Shown piece after piece: positions 1 to 8,963 of a stretch of DNA of 64,000 nt (position 1 is the stretch's first letter; every line of letters begins with the position of its first letter). The notes beneath the pieces are model-generated. The model worked only from the letters and a program-made list of their open reading frames with translations, had not been told where the DNA came from and made no database searches. The DNA is from Geobacteraceae bacterium. Its GTDB lineage: Bacteria; Desulfobacterota; Desulfuromonadia; Geobacterales; Geobacteraceae. Location of the stretch: the NCBI GenBank assembly GCA_029975275.1, contig JARKPN010000083.1:19108-83107 (forward strand), given 5' to 3'. The position numbers and the translations under genes are program-made.

Positions 1-150
1 TGTGTCCTGCTGGTCGCCCACGCCGTCCAATCCCCCCACATGCCAGGTAAAGTCGCCTGAACCCAGATGGATTACCAGGTCGCGGACAATTCTGGTGATG
101 CTGGAGTCGCCGAAATTGTTGAGGAGGTGCAGGATGGCAATTTGCTTCAT
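1..150 (-). CDS. glycosyltransferase, N-terminal fragment (runs off left edge)
   Basis: An open frame begins at an ATG at 148-150 and continues without a stop to base 1, giving the first 50 residues of a protein. The start MKQIAILHLLNNFGDSSITR, followed by IVRDLV, is the beta1-loop-alpha1 opening of a GT-B glycosyltransferase (GT4-like), where the first strand leads into a Gly/Ser-rich loop. A GGAAA ribosome-binding sequence precedes the ATG. It lies 31 bases after the stop of the preceding GT4 gene and is probably the next gene of the same polysaccharide operon. The acceptor and sugar cannot be judged because the C-terminal nucleotide-sugar domain is outside the window. Confidence 0.7.
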   Translation of the reverse strand, partial: MKQIAILHLLNNFGDSSITRIVRDLVIHLGSGDFTWHVGGLDGVGDQQDT

Positions 151-181
151 GGGCGTTTCCTTTTTTTGCGGTGTCCCGGGT

Positions 182-1465
182 TTACCGGGATCCGGCAGCG
201 GGGTTCCCCTCGTCCGGTTCCCATCCTGGACAGCGCGATCTCAGGAATGTATCGAGAGGCTTGATGAAATTCGGATAGTCGAACTGCTCCAGTGCGACCT
301 GACGGCCGTTCAGTCCCACCTGATCGGCCAGCGCCGGATCGCTCAACACCCTTTCCATGGCCATGGAAATGCTGCCGCTGTCCCCCGCCCGGGTCAGAAA
401 AGCGTTGTCTCCATCCTTCAGATAAAGGAGCGTGTCACCCACCCCGTTGGCGATCACCGGCCTCCCTGAGGCGAGGTATTCGCCCAGTTTTGTCGGAAAG
501 CCATAGTTGGCGAACGTTGTGTCGGCCCGGCAGCAGATCAGCGCAACCGCATGCTGGTAGGCCCACGCGAGCTGATCGACGGTGAGAAAGCCCGTGAAAA
601 GAAGCCTGCGGTCAATGCCGAGTTGCCTTGCCAGGTCAAGGATGCATGCTTTTCTGTCCGGATCCGGCCCTCCGGTCAGGGCGAGATGCAGCCGGTCATG
701 GTTTTTTGCTACCACGGCAAATGCCTGGAGAACAACCTCCATGCCCTCCTTGCCGTCCAATGCGCCGGAGTTGAGGAAATACCTCGTCCCCGACAGGGTG
801 GAAACCGGCGACCGGGAGGGCTGCGTGAACCGATCACAGTCCACGAGGATCGGAAGGTGCATGATGGCCGCATCGTTCAGACCGCCCTGCCTCAGGTATT
901 CCGCTATTTTCGTCGAAATTGCCAGCACTCCGTTGCTCATGCCGGGCAGCAACCGGTCGGACAGGCGTGCCGCCATCCGCTTGACCGTCTCTTTGAGGCC
1001 GCGTCTTCTCCTGTCGGACGAGAAGATCTCGCACAGTTCGAACAGGACGGGAATCCCGTAGAGCCTGGACAGCAGCAGGCAGGGGAGGCTTCTGAAGATG
1101 TCGGGGGTATAGAACAGTGCAACGTCCGCGGCGCCGGCTTTTCTTTTGCTTCTGAGGTAGAACGCTGATTGCACGATACCCCTCAGTGTATCCGTCATGG
1201 CATCGAAAAAGCGAGCAGGCCTGACCGTGCTGCCGCTCAGGTAGGTGTACTCCACGGAGTTGTGGATACCTTGGGCGGACCGGTTTTCAGGTATCGGCAT
1301 CTTGGCGTTCGCATTATAGACGGCAAGCGATACCTGGTGACCGGCACCGGTCAGAATCCGTGCGAGCAATTTTATCCTTGATGTCGTTGCCGGCCCCTCG
1401 GGAAAATCTACGCACGCGAATATGATGATATGTAATTTTTTGTCTCTTATTATTTCCATTGTCAT
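182..1465 (-). CDS. glycosyltransferase family 4 protein
   Basis: A 427-residue GT-B glycosyltransferase, expected to add one sugar to the lipid-linked repeat unit at the cytoplasmic membrane face. The N-terminal domain opens with IIIFACVDFPEGPATTSRI. The C-terminal domain carries ALTGGPD and the GT4 nucleotide-sugar signature GFPTKLGEYLASGRPVIANG, an E-x7-E-like motif. I chose the ATG at 1465 because GGAG lies eight bases upstream; in-frame starts further upstream (GTG at 1501) overlap the preceding stop and have no ribosome-binding site. It is downstream of and almost touching another GT4 gene, consistent with translational coupling. Sugar specificity is not predictable. Confidence 0.85.
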   Translation of the reverse strand: MTMEIIRDKKLHIIIFACVDFPEGPATTSRIKLLARILTGAGHQVSLAVYNANAKMPIPENRSAQGIHNSVEYTYLSGSTVRPARFFDAMTDTLRGIVQSAFYLRSKRKAGAADVALFYTPDIFRSLPCLLLSRLYGIPVLFELCEIFSSDRRRRGLKETVKRMAARLSDRLLPGMSNGVLAISTKIAEYLRQGGLNDAAIMHLPILVDCDRFTQPSRSPVSTLSGTRYFLNSGALDGKEGMEVVLQAFAVVAKNHDRLHLALTGGPDPDRKACILDLARQLGIDRRLLFTGFLTVDQLAWAYQHAVALICCRADTTFANYGFPTKLGEYLASGRPVIANGVGDTLLYLKDGDNAFLTRAGDSGSISMAMERVLSDPALADQVGLNGRQVALEQFDYPNFIKPLDTFLRSRCPGWEPDEGNPAAGSR

Positions 1466-1497
1466 GGGACCAGCTCCGGCCTCGACGGCCCGACGCA

Positions 1498-2706
1498 TCA
1501 CACGGCCCGAAGGTTCAGGTCGTGCAGTATTTTCCGGATGATCCGCACACCCGCTTCACACGACAGCTCCTCGTAGTACGTGTCAAAGGCCTTGGCGGCC
1601 ATATCTCTCCTCACTGTTCCGTCGTTCACCAGTTTCAGGATCTTTTCTGCCAGTGCATCTGCCGTGTCGGCGATGAAGATGCTTTCTCCGTCAACAAAAG
1701 GCAGTCCTTCAGCCCCGATGGACGTGCTCACCACCGGGGTCCCGCAGACCGCGCTTTCGATAATCTTCGTCCTGACGCCGCTCCCTATGGAGAGTGCGAC
1801 GAGTTGGGCCACGGCTCCCTTGACAAACGGAACGACCGAGTCGACCCTGCCGGTCAAGACAACCCGTCCGTTCCCGGCAAGGCTCCGCATGAGTCGACGG
1901 TGCTCCGGAGATTTGGCGTCCGGGAGCTCCCCCACAACGTACAGTCTCAGCCGGGCGTCTCTGTCGAACAGGATGGGGCAGATCTCTTCGACGGCGAACA
2001 TAACCGCAGAGAAGTTCTGGTATGCGCGCAGCGAACCGACCATGCAGACGTACGGATGGTCGGTCGCAAGCGGGGGAACGGGTATCGGGCCCCGGCAGTC
2101 GAACAGGAATGGGAGCAGACGCAACCTTGCCGGATCGATGAACCTTGCATGGTAGGTCATATCCTGCCTGCTGATGCAGAGCACGCGATCCGCCATTCTG
2201 AAATACAGCCGTTCGTGAAAGAGGTAGAGAAAAACGAACGGGGCCATCTTCAGGCGGTACGAGAGGTTGCCGTTTGACCTCCAGATGCCGAAATCGAGTT
2301 TGAACTGGCTGTTGTGCGAACCATACACCACCGGGACGCCGTATTTCTTCATAAGAGGGATGAGGTGCCCGACGTATCCGAACTCGAGCCAGACGAGATC
2401 GGGCTTTTCCCTCTCCATGATCCGCGACAGCGCGTCCCTGACCTCCCGCGACAGCGCGAACAGACCGATCAGGTGGACGATGTAGCGCAAGGGGCCTGAG
2501 GATGGGGTCCTGGAGGCGATCAGATGGTTGGAGACATTCAACCCGCACGCTTCCATGTCCCTGATGTTGCGTTCCCGCTCATCCACGATGAATGCGCACG
2601 AGACGTCGCATACCCTGCTCATGCAGGACAGCAGATTATTGATCTTGATGGTTATCCCGGAGTCGGGCCGGTAGGGGATATGTTGCGTAATGAACAGTAT
2701 CTTCAA
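1498..2706 (-). CDS. glycosyltransferase family 4 protein
   Basis: A 402-residue GT-B glycosyltransferase. It starts MKILFITQHIPYRPDSGITI, a typical GT4 N-terminal Rossmann strand and loop, and has VVYGSHNSQ in the acceptor domain. The C-terminal donor domain contains IGSGVRTKIIESAVCGTPVV followed by STSIGAEGL, the usual E-containing nucleotide-binding motif of this family. The start codon overlaps the stop of the upstream gene as ATGA (2703-2706), so translation is probably coupled. It should add one sugar during repeat-unit assembly; donor and linkage cannot be inferred. Confidence 0.87.
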   Translation of the reverse strand: MKILFITQHIPYRPDSGITIKINNLLSCMSRVCDVSCAFIVDERERNIRDMEACGLNVSNHLIASRTPSSGPLRYIVHLIGLFALSREVRDALSRIMEREKPDLVWLEFGYVGHLIPLMKKYGVPVVYGSHNSQFKLDFGIWRSNGNLSYRLKMAPFVFLYLFHERLYFRMADRVLCISRQDMTYHARFIDPARLRLLPFLFDCRGPIPVPPLATDHPYVCMVGSLRAYQNFSAVMFAVEEICPILFDRDARLRLYVVGELPDAKSPEHRRLMRSLAGNGRVVLTGRVDSVVPFVKGAVAQLVALSIGSGVRTKIIESAVCGTPVVSTSIGAEGLPFVDGESIFIADTADALAEKILKLVNDGTVRRDMAAKAFDTYYEELSCEAGVRIIRKILHDLNLRAV

Positions 2707-3947
2707 CGCGTCATTCTCCGGTCATCGGCCGATCGCGGCGCCATGGCGGCCGGAAGATTGAGCAGATAGTCCTCGGTCCGCCCGTCCACTGCTTCGCGGG
2801 TGAATTTTTCCCTGACCGTGCGGATACCGGCGGCACGTATGGACGAATACAACACTCCGTCCGTGAGCAGCCTCTTGACGGCGCCGGCAAGTTCAACCGG
2901 ATCGTCCGGCGCCACGAGCAACCCGTTGCTTTCATGCTCGATCATGTCGGAGACCCCTCCCACCCGGCTCGCCACCACCGGTACCCCCTTCGCCATTGCT
3001 TCGAGTATCGTCATGCCCAACGGCTCCTCCCAGATGGAGGGAAAGAGAAACACGTCATGGCCGGCATACTCGTCCATCAATTCCCGGTGGGGGATCTGAC
3101 CCCTCATGTGCACACAATCCTGCAGCTGTAGCGAATGTATCAGGCGGTCCAGTTCTTTCAGATAGTCTTCCCTGCCGTTACCTGTGATGCTGAGGACAAT
3201 GTGCGTGCCAGGGAGCGAATCGAGCAGAAAGCGTACCGCCTTGACCGCGACGTGCACTCCCTTGTCTTCAACGATTCTGCTCGCGATGAGGAGCTTGAAT
3301 TCCCCGCCTCCCTTTGCCGCGCGGACGGTTTCTTCAACTACCAGTTCGTCCGGGATGCCGCTCGGGATAACGGTGATATTGCCGTCGCTGAATTTACCCT
3401 CAAGATACGACCGTTTCAAGGCGTTGCTTATCATTATCATGTTGCTGAAATCGAGCCTCTCGAATCCGTACCCGCCGAACAGGGCCTTTCTGTACAACCT
3501 TTTCAGGGGATTTTTTTCCAGCACGAAATCGATTTTGTGCTGCAGCAGCCAGTAGTCGCCGAGTTCATAAACCGCGGGAATCCCTCCATCGCAAACCGCA
3601 AGGGCCGGAAATATCGATACGTTGGACAGCTGCCAGATATACGCAAGATCCGGCTTCACGGTTTCAGCGATGTTTTTTGCGATCCTGTAGTTCATCCTCC
3701 CCAGGATGGCGTTCTTCAGCTGGGCCGCCCTTTTCGCAAGGCCTCCAGAGAAGCCGTCGGCCGGGAGAGGATGCAGGTACCTGAAGACATTTCCCTCCCT
3801 GACCTGTTCGTCTACGCCATACGTACTGGTCAGGACGGTGATCCGGTGTCCCCTTTGCTCCAGCCCCCTTGCCTTGGCCTCGCAGTTTATTTCATAGCCT
3901 CCATGGTAGTGGGGCGGGTAAAGTCCCGACAGGATCAGTATGTTCAT
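2703..3947 (-). CDS. glycosyltransferase family 4 protein
   Basis: A 414-residue GT4 glycosyltransferase with a textbook layout. The N-terminal part is MNILILSGLYPPHYHGGYE, the middle has ASRIVEDKGVHVAVKA (the donor-domain start), and the nucleotide-sugar motif is WEEPLGMTILEAMAKGVPVV followed by ASRVGGVSDMIEHESNGLLV. The start at 3947 is preceded by GGAGGTGGT, an almost ideal ribosome-binding site; an upstream in-frame extension would overlap the flippase gene and lacks one. It lies 17 bases after the flippase stop and overlaps the next gene by four bases. Role: sugar transfer to the undecaprenyl-linked polysaccharide unit. Confidence 0.9.
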   Translation of the reverse strand: MNILILSGLYPPHYHGGYEINCEAKARGLEQRGHRITVLTSTYGVDEQVREGNVFRYLHPLPADGFSGGLAKRAAQLKNAILGRMNYRIAKNIAETVKPDLAYIWQLSNVSIFPALAVCDGGIPAVYELGDYWLLQHKIDFVLEKNPLKRLYRKALFGGYGFERLDFSNMIMISNALKRSYLEGKFSDGNITVIPSGIPDELVVEETVRAAKGGGEFKLLIASRIVEDKGVHVAVKAVRFLLDSLPGTHIVLSITGNGREDYLKELDRLIHSLQLQDCVHMRGQIPHRELMDEYAGHDVFLFPSIWEEPLGMTILEAMAKGVPVVASRVGGVSDMIEHESNGLLVAPDDPVELAGAVKRLLTDGVLYSSIRAAGIRTVREKFTREAVDGRTEDYLLNLPAAMAPRSADDRRMTR

Positions 3948-3964
3948 ACCACCTCCGAACCGTA

Positions 3965-5428
3965 TCAGGCTCCGGCTTCCAGCGTCCGGCCGCGTCGTCT
4001 CATGCACTTGACGAAGGTCAGGAGATCATGCCGCGTTATCACCGATAAGCCGAGGCAGGCGGCCAGGAACAGGATTATTATGGACAGGTTGAGCAGTATC
4101 CCACCGTTCCCCACACCCAGGTGTATGGCCATGCATACGCCGAATATCACCGCTGGTTTCAGGTACTCCGCCACATTTACGGCGATCCCGCGTCGTTTCA
4201 GGAACCACACATTGACGGGGTTGGTGAGGGAGCGCGCCAGTATGGCGGCATATGCCGCGCCGATGACGCCGAACATCGGGATCAGCACCAGATTCGCCGT
4301 CAGGCTTACCGCCGTATCAACCAGGTTGATCAGCACCGGCAATTTCGAGTGTCCGGCAGATACCAGTGAAGTTCCAAGTATGTTGCCGATGAGTCCGATG
4401 CTGAGAGCGATCATCAGGAGAGAAAGGATTGGCGCGCTTTCCAGATATCTGGCCGAGAAGAGCAGCTCCACGATCTCCCTTTGGAAAAGGATGACGACCA
4501 GCGTGCACAAGAGCGTCAGGAAGGACACCAGGCGCAACGAATTGGCAAGGAGTTTCTCCGCTTCTGCTTTCTCCCCGCGCGAAAACAGTTCCGACATGTT
4601 GGGAAAAAAAACCGAGCGGAACGACGATTCGAACATGTTCTGCGAGGCGTCGGGGAGCTTGCGGGATGTCCCGTAATAGGCAACCTGCAGCGGGTTGAGC
4701 AGCGCGCCAATCAACAGCGTATCCATTCTCAGAAAAACGAAGGAGAGAATGCTGTTCAGTCCGAGGGGAAACCCGAAATAGAAGACCTCCTTGAACCGGC
4801 CTTTGTCAAACCGCATGGTTATACGATGGATAAAGGGTTTCACCTGATAACAGATGCATAATGCCAGGGAGAGCAGGCGGGCGTATATCAGACCGGTCAA
4901 CCCCATCCGCAGAAACACCAGGAAAACAATGATGAAGATAATGCCCGCCACACTCTGGATTATCTGGGCCGCCGCCATTTTCCTGTAATAATGAAATCCC
5001 TGCTGTATGGACCCCATCAGACTGCAAAGGCTCTCCGTGACAAAGAGAACGGGTATATATACCGCTATGTCGAACAGCAGCTGGGATTTGAACAGCCCAT
5101 AAAGCAGGTCCCTGCCCAGGAAAGTTGCCAGGCCGAGAAAGAGCACAACAAGCAGCTTGAACCCCAGTATCGTATTGACAATGGAAAACCTGCCTGCTTC
5201 GTCATCACCGGCAAGATGTTTCGTGGTCGAGAGGTTTGTGCCGAGGTCGCTCAGCGCCGAGAGCGACGAAATGAATGCCTGCAGCAGGATATAGACCCCG
5301 AAGTGCTCTTTCGGCACAAACCTTACCGCCAGGATGATATTGACGAAACCCGATACCAGAGTGACAAGGGAGGCAAAACCCGTAGACATTACACCTTTTA
5401 TGAACCTGGAGGAGGAGGCATTATCCAT
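3965..5428 (-). CDS. polysaccharide flippase, Wzx / MOP superfamily
   Basis: A 487-residue integral membrane protein with about 12-14 hydrophobic segments spread along its length, the usual size for Wzx flippases. The N-terminus, with FIKGVMSTGFASLVTLVSGF, is typical of polysaccharide_synt family proteins. The C-terminal half has the repeated Gly/Ala-rich helices of the MOP fold and ends in a basic tail. The expected role is to move undecaprenyl-diphosphate-linked repeat units to the periplasmic face before polymerisation. Its start overlaps the end of the polymerase gene upstream, and glycosyltransferase genes follow, so the Wzx/Wzy-dependent pathway is fully represented here. Confidence 0.88.
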   Translation of the reverse strand: MDNASSSRFIKGVMSTGFASLVTLVSGFVNIILAVRFVPKEHFGVYILLQAFISSLSALSDLGTNLSTTKHLAGDDEAGRFSIVNTILGFKLLVVLFLGLATFLGRDLLYGLFKSQLLFDIAVYIPVLFVTESLCSLMGSIQQGFHYYRKMAAAQIIQSVAGIIFIIVFLVFLRMGLTGLIYARLLSLALCICYQVKPFIHRITMRFDKGRFKEVFYFGFPLGLNSILSFVFLRMDTLLIGALLNPLQVAYYGTSRKLPDASQNMFESSFRSVFFPNMSELFSRGEKAEAEKLLANSLRLVSFLTLLCTLVVILFQREIVELLFSARYLESAPILSLLMIALSIGLIGNILGTSLVSAGHSKLPVLINLVDTAVSLTANLVLIPMFGVIGAAYAAILARSLTNPVNVWFLKRRGIAVNVAEYLKPAVIFGVCMAIHLGVGNGGILLNLSIIILFLAACLGLSVITRHDLLTFVKCMRRRGRTLEAGA

Positions 5429-6905
5429 AGGGCCTCTCGGAGGCTGCCAGGGTATCGGTTTGCCCGGCTTCGTTCAATCTGAAAATCGATTCCGCCAGGC
5501 CGGCCATGATTGCTATGATGACAATCGAATACCACTGCATGAATACCGGATTTACGAACGCCAGGAACAGGATGCCGATTCCGCTCAGCATGCAACCCGC
5601 CACAGCCGATTTCATGAAACCGTCTTTGATCCGTTGCCAATGCCCGGCCACCCTTACGAGAAACCCTCCGTAAAACCAAGTGAAGCAGAGAAACCCGATG
5701 ACTCCCATGTCGGTCAGCAACCACAGGTAAGCATTGTGTACATAGTATGTCAGCGTGTCGTCCTTACCGTATATTTTCGGACGGTAGTCGGTGCCCAGGC
5801 CGATCCCGAGGAGAGGATGACGTTTGATGTGCGCGATTGCATACTCATTTTCAGTACGTCTGTCGTCGACGGGATTGCTCTTGCTCAAATCCTTCCCCGC
5901 GAACAGCGAGCTGAAGCGGTGTGATACCGCATCGACCATCGTGCCGAGTTTCCCACCGCTCCCGCCGTACATCGCGGTGAGTGAGCCCCCTATTATGAAG
6001 ACCACCGCCAGCAGCGACATCAGCCTCAGCTTGTTATCCGTTGCCGTTATCACGAGCAGAATCATGACGCCGAGAATTGCCGCCACCCAGTAGCTCCGGT
6101 TGTAGGTCAGGAGAATTCCCGCGCCCAGGACCGGCAACATGAGGAAGGGGCCGGAAAACAGTACAGGTCTGTCCTGGACAAATACGAGCAGGCAGATTGC
6201 GGTCATGAAGGCCACGAATACCAGCATCTGACCGGGGGGGAGGATGCGGAGCGTACCGAATTCCTTCCCTATGGAAGAGGCGTTCTCAATCCTCCCCGGC
6301 ATCAACATCACTGATTCGCCGACAATCGCCTGAGCCACCATGGCGGCGCCTACCACCAAGGCAATGGCGAAAAGGCCCTTTATGAGAAATCTGATCCGTG
6401 CTTGTTCCGTCACGAGATTGGTTATGATGAAGAAGAGGAGATAGTAGCTGATGGTACGGACCAAACGGGCGACGTCGGCGAAATCGCTGCCGTAACGGGT
6501 AACCGACATCACGGCCGAGACCATGGAGACCGCGAAAAAGAGCAACAGCGGAAGGTTCAGGGGGCTTTTGGCGAAGGTGAGGCCCTTGTCCGCAATATGC
6601 CGGTATCCCAGAGAAGCCAACAGAAAGAGAAGCAGCACATCGGACAGGTGGAAGCTTCCGACGCCGATCGGAATCAGGGGAAGGCTCTCTTCGAAGACGA
6701 TGCTGGACGTCAGGATTACGATAATCAGTATGCCCAGCTCCGGATGTTTTGCCACGTATTTCAGCACCAGGATCCCTGCAACTACCGCCAGGGTGATCTC
6801 CAGGGGCACATAAACGGCGATGAGGCCGAGCAGCACGCCGATAGCCACCCATGGGAAGATGTTCCCCAGGAACTCGTGCCTATATTTGACATGAGGAGTG
6901 TCCAT
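5421..6905 (-). CDS. O-antigen polymerase/ligase family membrane protein (Wzy/WaaL type)
   Basis: A 494-residue protein with about 12 membrane segments and one larger loop. The loop region carries HPLLGIGLGTDYR and then YVHNAYLWLLTDMGVIGF, the H-N-x-Y-L pattern of the Wzy_C/O-antigen ligase family. It is expected to polymerise repeat units in the periplasm or attach finished chains. Polymerase and ligase cannot be told apart by sequence alone. With a Wzz-type protein, Wza lipoprotein and Wzx flippase in the same operon, a polymerase role is more likely. It overlaps the flippase start by eight bases. A GAGAG element precedes the ATG. Confidence 0.82.
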   Translation of the reverse strand: MDTPHVKYRHEFLGNIFPWVAIGVLLGLIAVYVPLEITLAVVAGILVLKYVAKHPELGILIIVILTSSIVFEESLPLIPIGVGSFHLSDVLLLFLLASLGYRHIADKGLTFAKSPLNLPLLLFFAVSMVSAVMSVTRYGSDFADVARLVRTISYYLLFFIITNLVTEQARIRFLIKGLFAIALVVGAAMVAQAIVGESVMLMPGRIENASSIGKEFGTLRILPPGQMLVFVAFMTAICLLVFVQDRPVLFSGPFLMLPVLGAGILLTYNRSYWVAAILGVMILLVITATDNKLRLMSLLAVVFIIGGSLTAMYGGSGGKLGTMVDAVSHRFSSLFAGKDLSKSNPVDDRRTENEYAIAHIKRHPLLGIGLGTDYRPKIYGKDDTLTYYVHNAYLWLLTDMGVIGFLCFTWFYGGFLVRVAGHWQRIKDGFMKSAVAGCMLSGIGILFLAFVNPVFMQWYSIVIIAIMAGLAESIFRLNEAGQTDTLAASERPYG

Positions 6906-6993
6906 GATTATTCTCTCTCATCTGAATACTCAGAGTGGTGCGCATCCCGGTATCCGGAATCACTATAAGCGAAATGAAACGGCTTCCAGGAAA

Positions 6994-7782
6994 TCATTTG
7001 CCGGTCTTTTCGCGCATTCGCAGTACTTCCCCCGGGAAGGTGAGAGCGAATTTCCATCGTTGATGCAATGCCCTTTTTGCCCGCTCCGTGTCCCTGGTTT
7101 CCTTGACAAGCATATCTTGTGAGAACCTGAACAGCCATTGCAGACTCAGGTGCTGGAAAATTTTGGGTGGCACCATCAAATCTCCGATGAACCACTTGAA
7201 TGCCGCCCCAACTCCTATCATAATACCCCGGTCAAGCCTGCTGATGTTTTCGTACATCCATTTTTCCTGCTTGCCCCCACCGAAACTGACCCAGATTATG
7301 TCAGGCTTGTCATTGTTCAGTTTCTCGAATATCAGGCGGTTGTCTTCATCATCGAATTCCTTGAAGGGAGGGCTGTAACCCTTGATATTCAAGTCACTGT
7401 TGATCTTTTTTGCTTTCGTAATGACACGACTGATCCGCTCATCGGTATCCCCAAGCAGATAGTGACTGTAGGAGTTTTTTTCGCGGAGCAGGTTTATCAT
7501 GATATCCAAGCCGGTTATTCTTTCTATTCCCTTACCTCCGGCCAGCTTTGCGAACCATACGAGCGGCATGCCGTCAGCCAGATTCAGCAGCGAGGAATTG
7601 ATGGCTCCAAACAATAATCTGTCTTGTGTCGCGGCAATTATGTTCCCCACATCGTTGACGCATATGTAGCCTTTCATGTTGTTGCTCAGGCATGAATTTA
7701 TCACGCTGTAAACACGCCGGTAATCGACGAGGTCGATTTTTACGCCACTATAATTCACATTTTCGATTTTTTCTTGGTCCAT
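6994..7782 (-). CDS. WecG/TagA/CpsF family glycosyltransferase
   Basis: A 262-residue member of the WecG/TagA/CpsF (GT26) family, the usual length. Diagnostic stretches are YICVNDVGNIIAATQD, LADGMPLVWFAK, HYLLGDTDERISR, DIIWVSFGGGKQEKWM and GVGAAFKWFIGD. Members transfer an N-acetyl-mannosamine(-uronate)-type sugar onto an undecaprenyl-PP-linked sugar, an early step in teichoic acid, ECA or exopolysaccharide assembly. The enzyme should act after the sugar-phosphate initiating transferase encoded at 18422-19612. The ATG is preceded by AAAAGGAA. A 130-base spacer with no evident gene separates it from the deacetylase upstream. Confidence 0.9.
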   Translation of the reverse strand: MDQEKIENVNYSGVKIDLVDYRRVYSVINSCLSNNMKGYICVNDVGNIIAATQDRLLFGAINSSLLNLADGMPLVWFAKLAGGKGIERITGLDIMINLLREKNSYSHYLLGDTDERISRVITKAKKINSDLNIKGYSPPFKEFDDEDNRLIFEKLNNDKPDIIWVSFGGGKQEKWMYENISRLDRGIMIGVGAAFKWFIGDLMVPPKIFQHLSLQWLFRFSQDMLVKETRDTERAKRALHQRWKFALTFPGEVLRMREKTGK

Positions 7783-7912
7783 GGGAGTATTCCTTTTGTC
7801 ATGAAAAAAACAGCCGTGGAGGCCGTGGAGTAACAGGAAGCATGAAGTATTCTGCTCGGATCAGTCAGAAAGCATGCCGGGTATGAAAACTTACTGGTGA
7901 TACGGTACGTTT

Positions 7913-8914
7913 TCACGGGCCGTTGCCGGCGAGGTCCCGAAGGGTTCCTTCCCGGGCAGGTCGAGGCTGTGTTGTGGCATGTTCCGTGTTTGCGTGCCAG
8001 GTACCGCCTGCCCAGAAGCGCGCCACATCCTTTGGCAGTGCATGCCAGAACGCACCTTCATAGCGTGATTTTACATAGGCAAGGAATTCCTCGTAGAATT
8101 CGGCGGGATAATCCTCGACGCCGGTTTTCCCGCCGCCAAAGTACATGTAGTCGGGATGCGTGTTTATGAGCGCCATCCCTCCTTTCAGACAAATCCAGTC
8201 CACTTTCCTTTTCCATATGTCGGTATTTTTTTCTCCCATCATTATGAAGAGGGCAAAGTCCTGGGGGAGCGTATAGGGTAGCTCGACGTAACCTTCACGC
8301 GAAGTATCCCGGCGGAACAGAAACGGGAAAATCGTTTTGACCCCATCCGGTTGCGGCTCAAAGGGATCGGTGTCAAACGTGGAGGAATCGTATTCTATGT
8401 CGAGGTGCTGGATCCATTCCAGGTTGTGGTACATTGACGGCGCGCGAAAGCCCACGGCGTTCCATTTGTCCAGGTAGTGGTTGATCTGCTGCGCCATACC
8501 CATGAAAACCTGCCTGGATCTGAACATGTTTCCCTTGTGTTTCAGACCGTGAACACCTACTTCGAATTCCCTCTCGACCAGCTCTTTCCTGAGGATTTCG
8601 TCGTCGGCATAGTCTTCGGGAACAAAATTGAAAGACGACCTGAATCCCAGCTTCTGTTCCAGGCTGATTAATTGACGGCATCTCTCCTGGCCTCTCCGGG
8701 TATCGACATCATGCGTCAGCACGAGAGCGAACTGTTTTCTCTGGGGCCACCCCATCCACTTCGCGGGAGGAACGGCGGCTTTTTCCAGTATCGGCCAGTC
8801 AGCCTTGTGGAAAAGTCTTTTATACAGTACATAGCATTTTCTTATGGAGAGCAAACAATTCCGCGACACAAAAGGTTGAACGCCGTAGTACATTGCTTGA
8901 ATGAGTTTATTCAT
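7913..8914 (-). CDS. polysaccharide deacetylase family protein (NodB-like)
   Basis: A 333-residue protein with a NodB-type carbohydrate esterase fold. Motif 1 is LVLTHDVDT, supplying the catalytic and metal Asp. Motif 2 is VGVHGLKHKG, the H-x3-H metal site. Motif 3 is GFRAPSM. The C-terminal LINTHPDYM supplies the late His. It lacks a clear signal peptide, so it may act on cytoplasmic lipid-linked intermediates or nucleotide sugars rather than the exported chain. AAGGA lies eight bases before the ATG. The neighbourhood (ATP-grasp ligase, methyltransferases, glycosyltransferases) suggests modification of the repeat unit, perhaps exposing an amine by N-deacetylation. Confidence 0.8.
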   Translation of the reverse strand: MNKLIQAMYYGVQPFVSRNCLLSIRKCYVLYKRLFHKADWPILEKAAVPPAKWMGWPQRKQFALVLTHDVDTRRGQERCRQLISLEQKLGFRSSFNFVPEDYADDEILRKELVEREFEVGVHGLKHKGNMFRSRQVFMGMAQQINHYLDKWNAVGFRAPSMYHNLEWIQHLDIEYDSSTFDTDPFEPQPDGVKTIFPFLFRRDTSREGYVELPYTLPQDFALFIMMGEKNTDIWKRKVDWICLKGGMALINTHPDYMYFGGGKTGVEDYPAEFYEEFLAYVKSRYEGAFWHALPKDVARFWAGGTWHANTEHATTQPRPAREGTLRDLAGNGP

Positions 8915-8963
8915 GATAAATATCCTTCAAACTATCGTGGCATCTGGGTTGTTTACCTTTTAT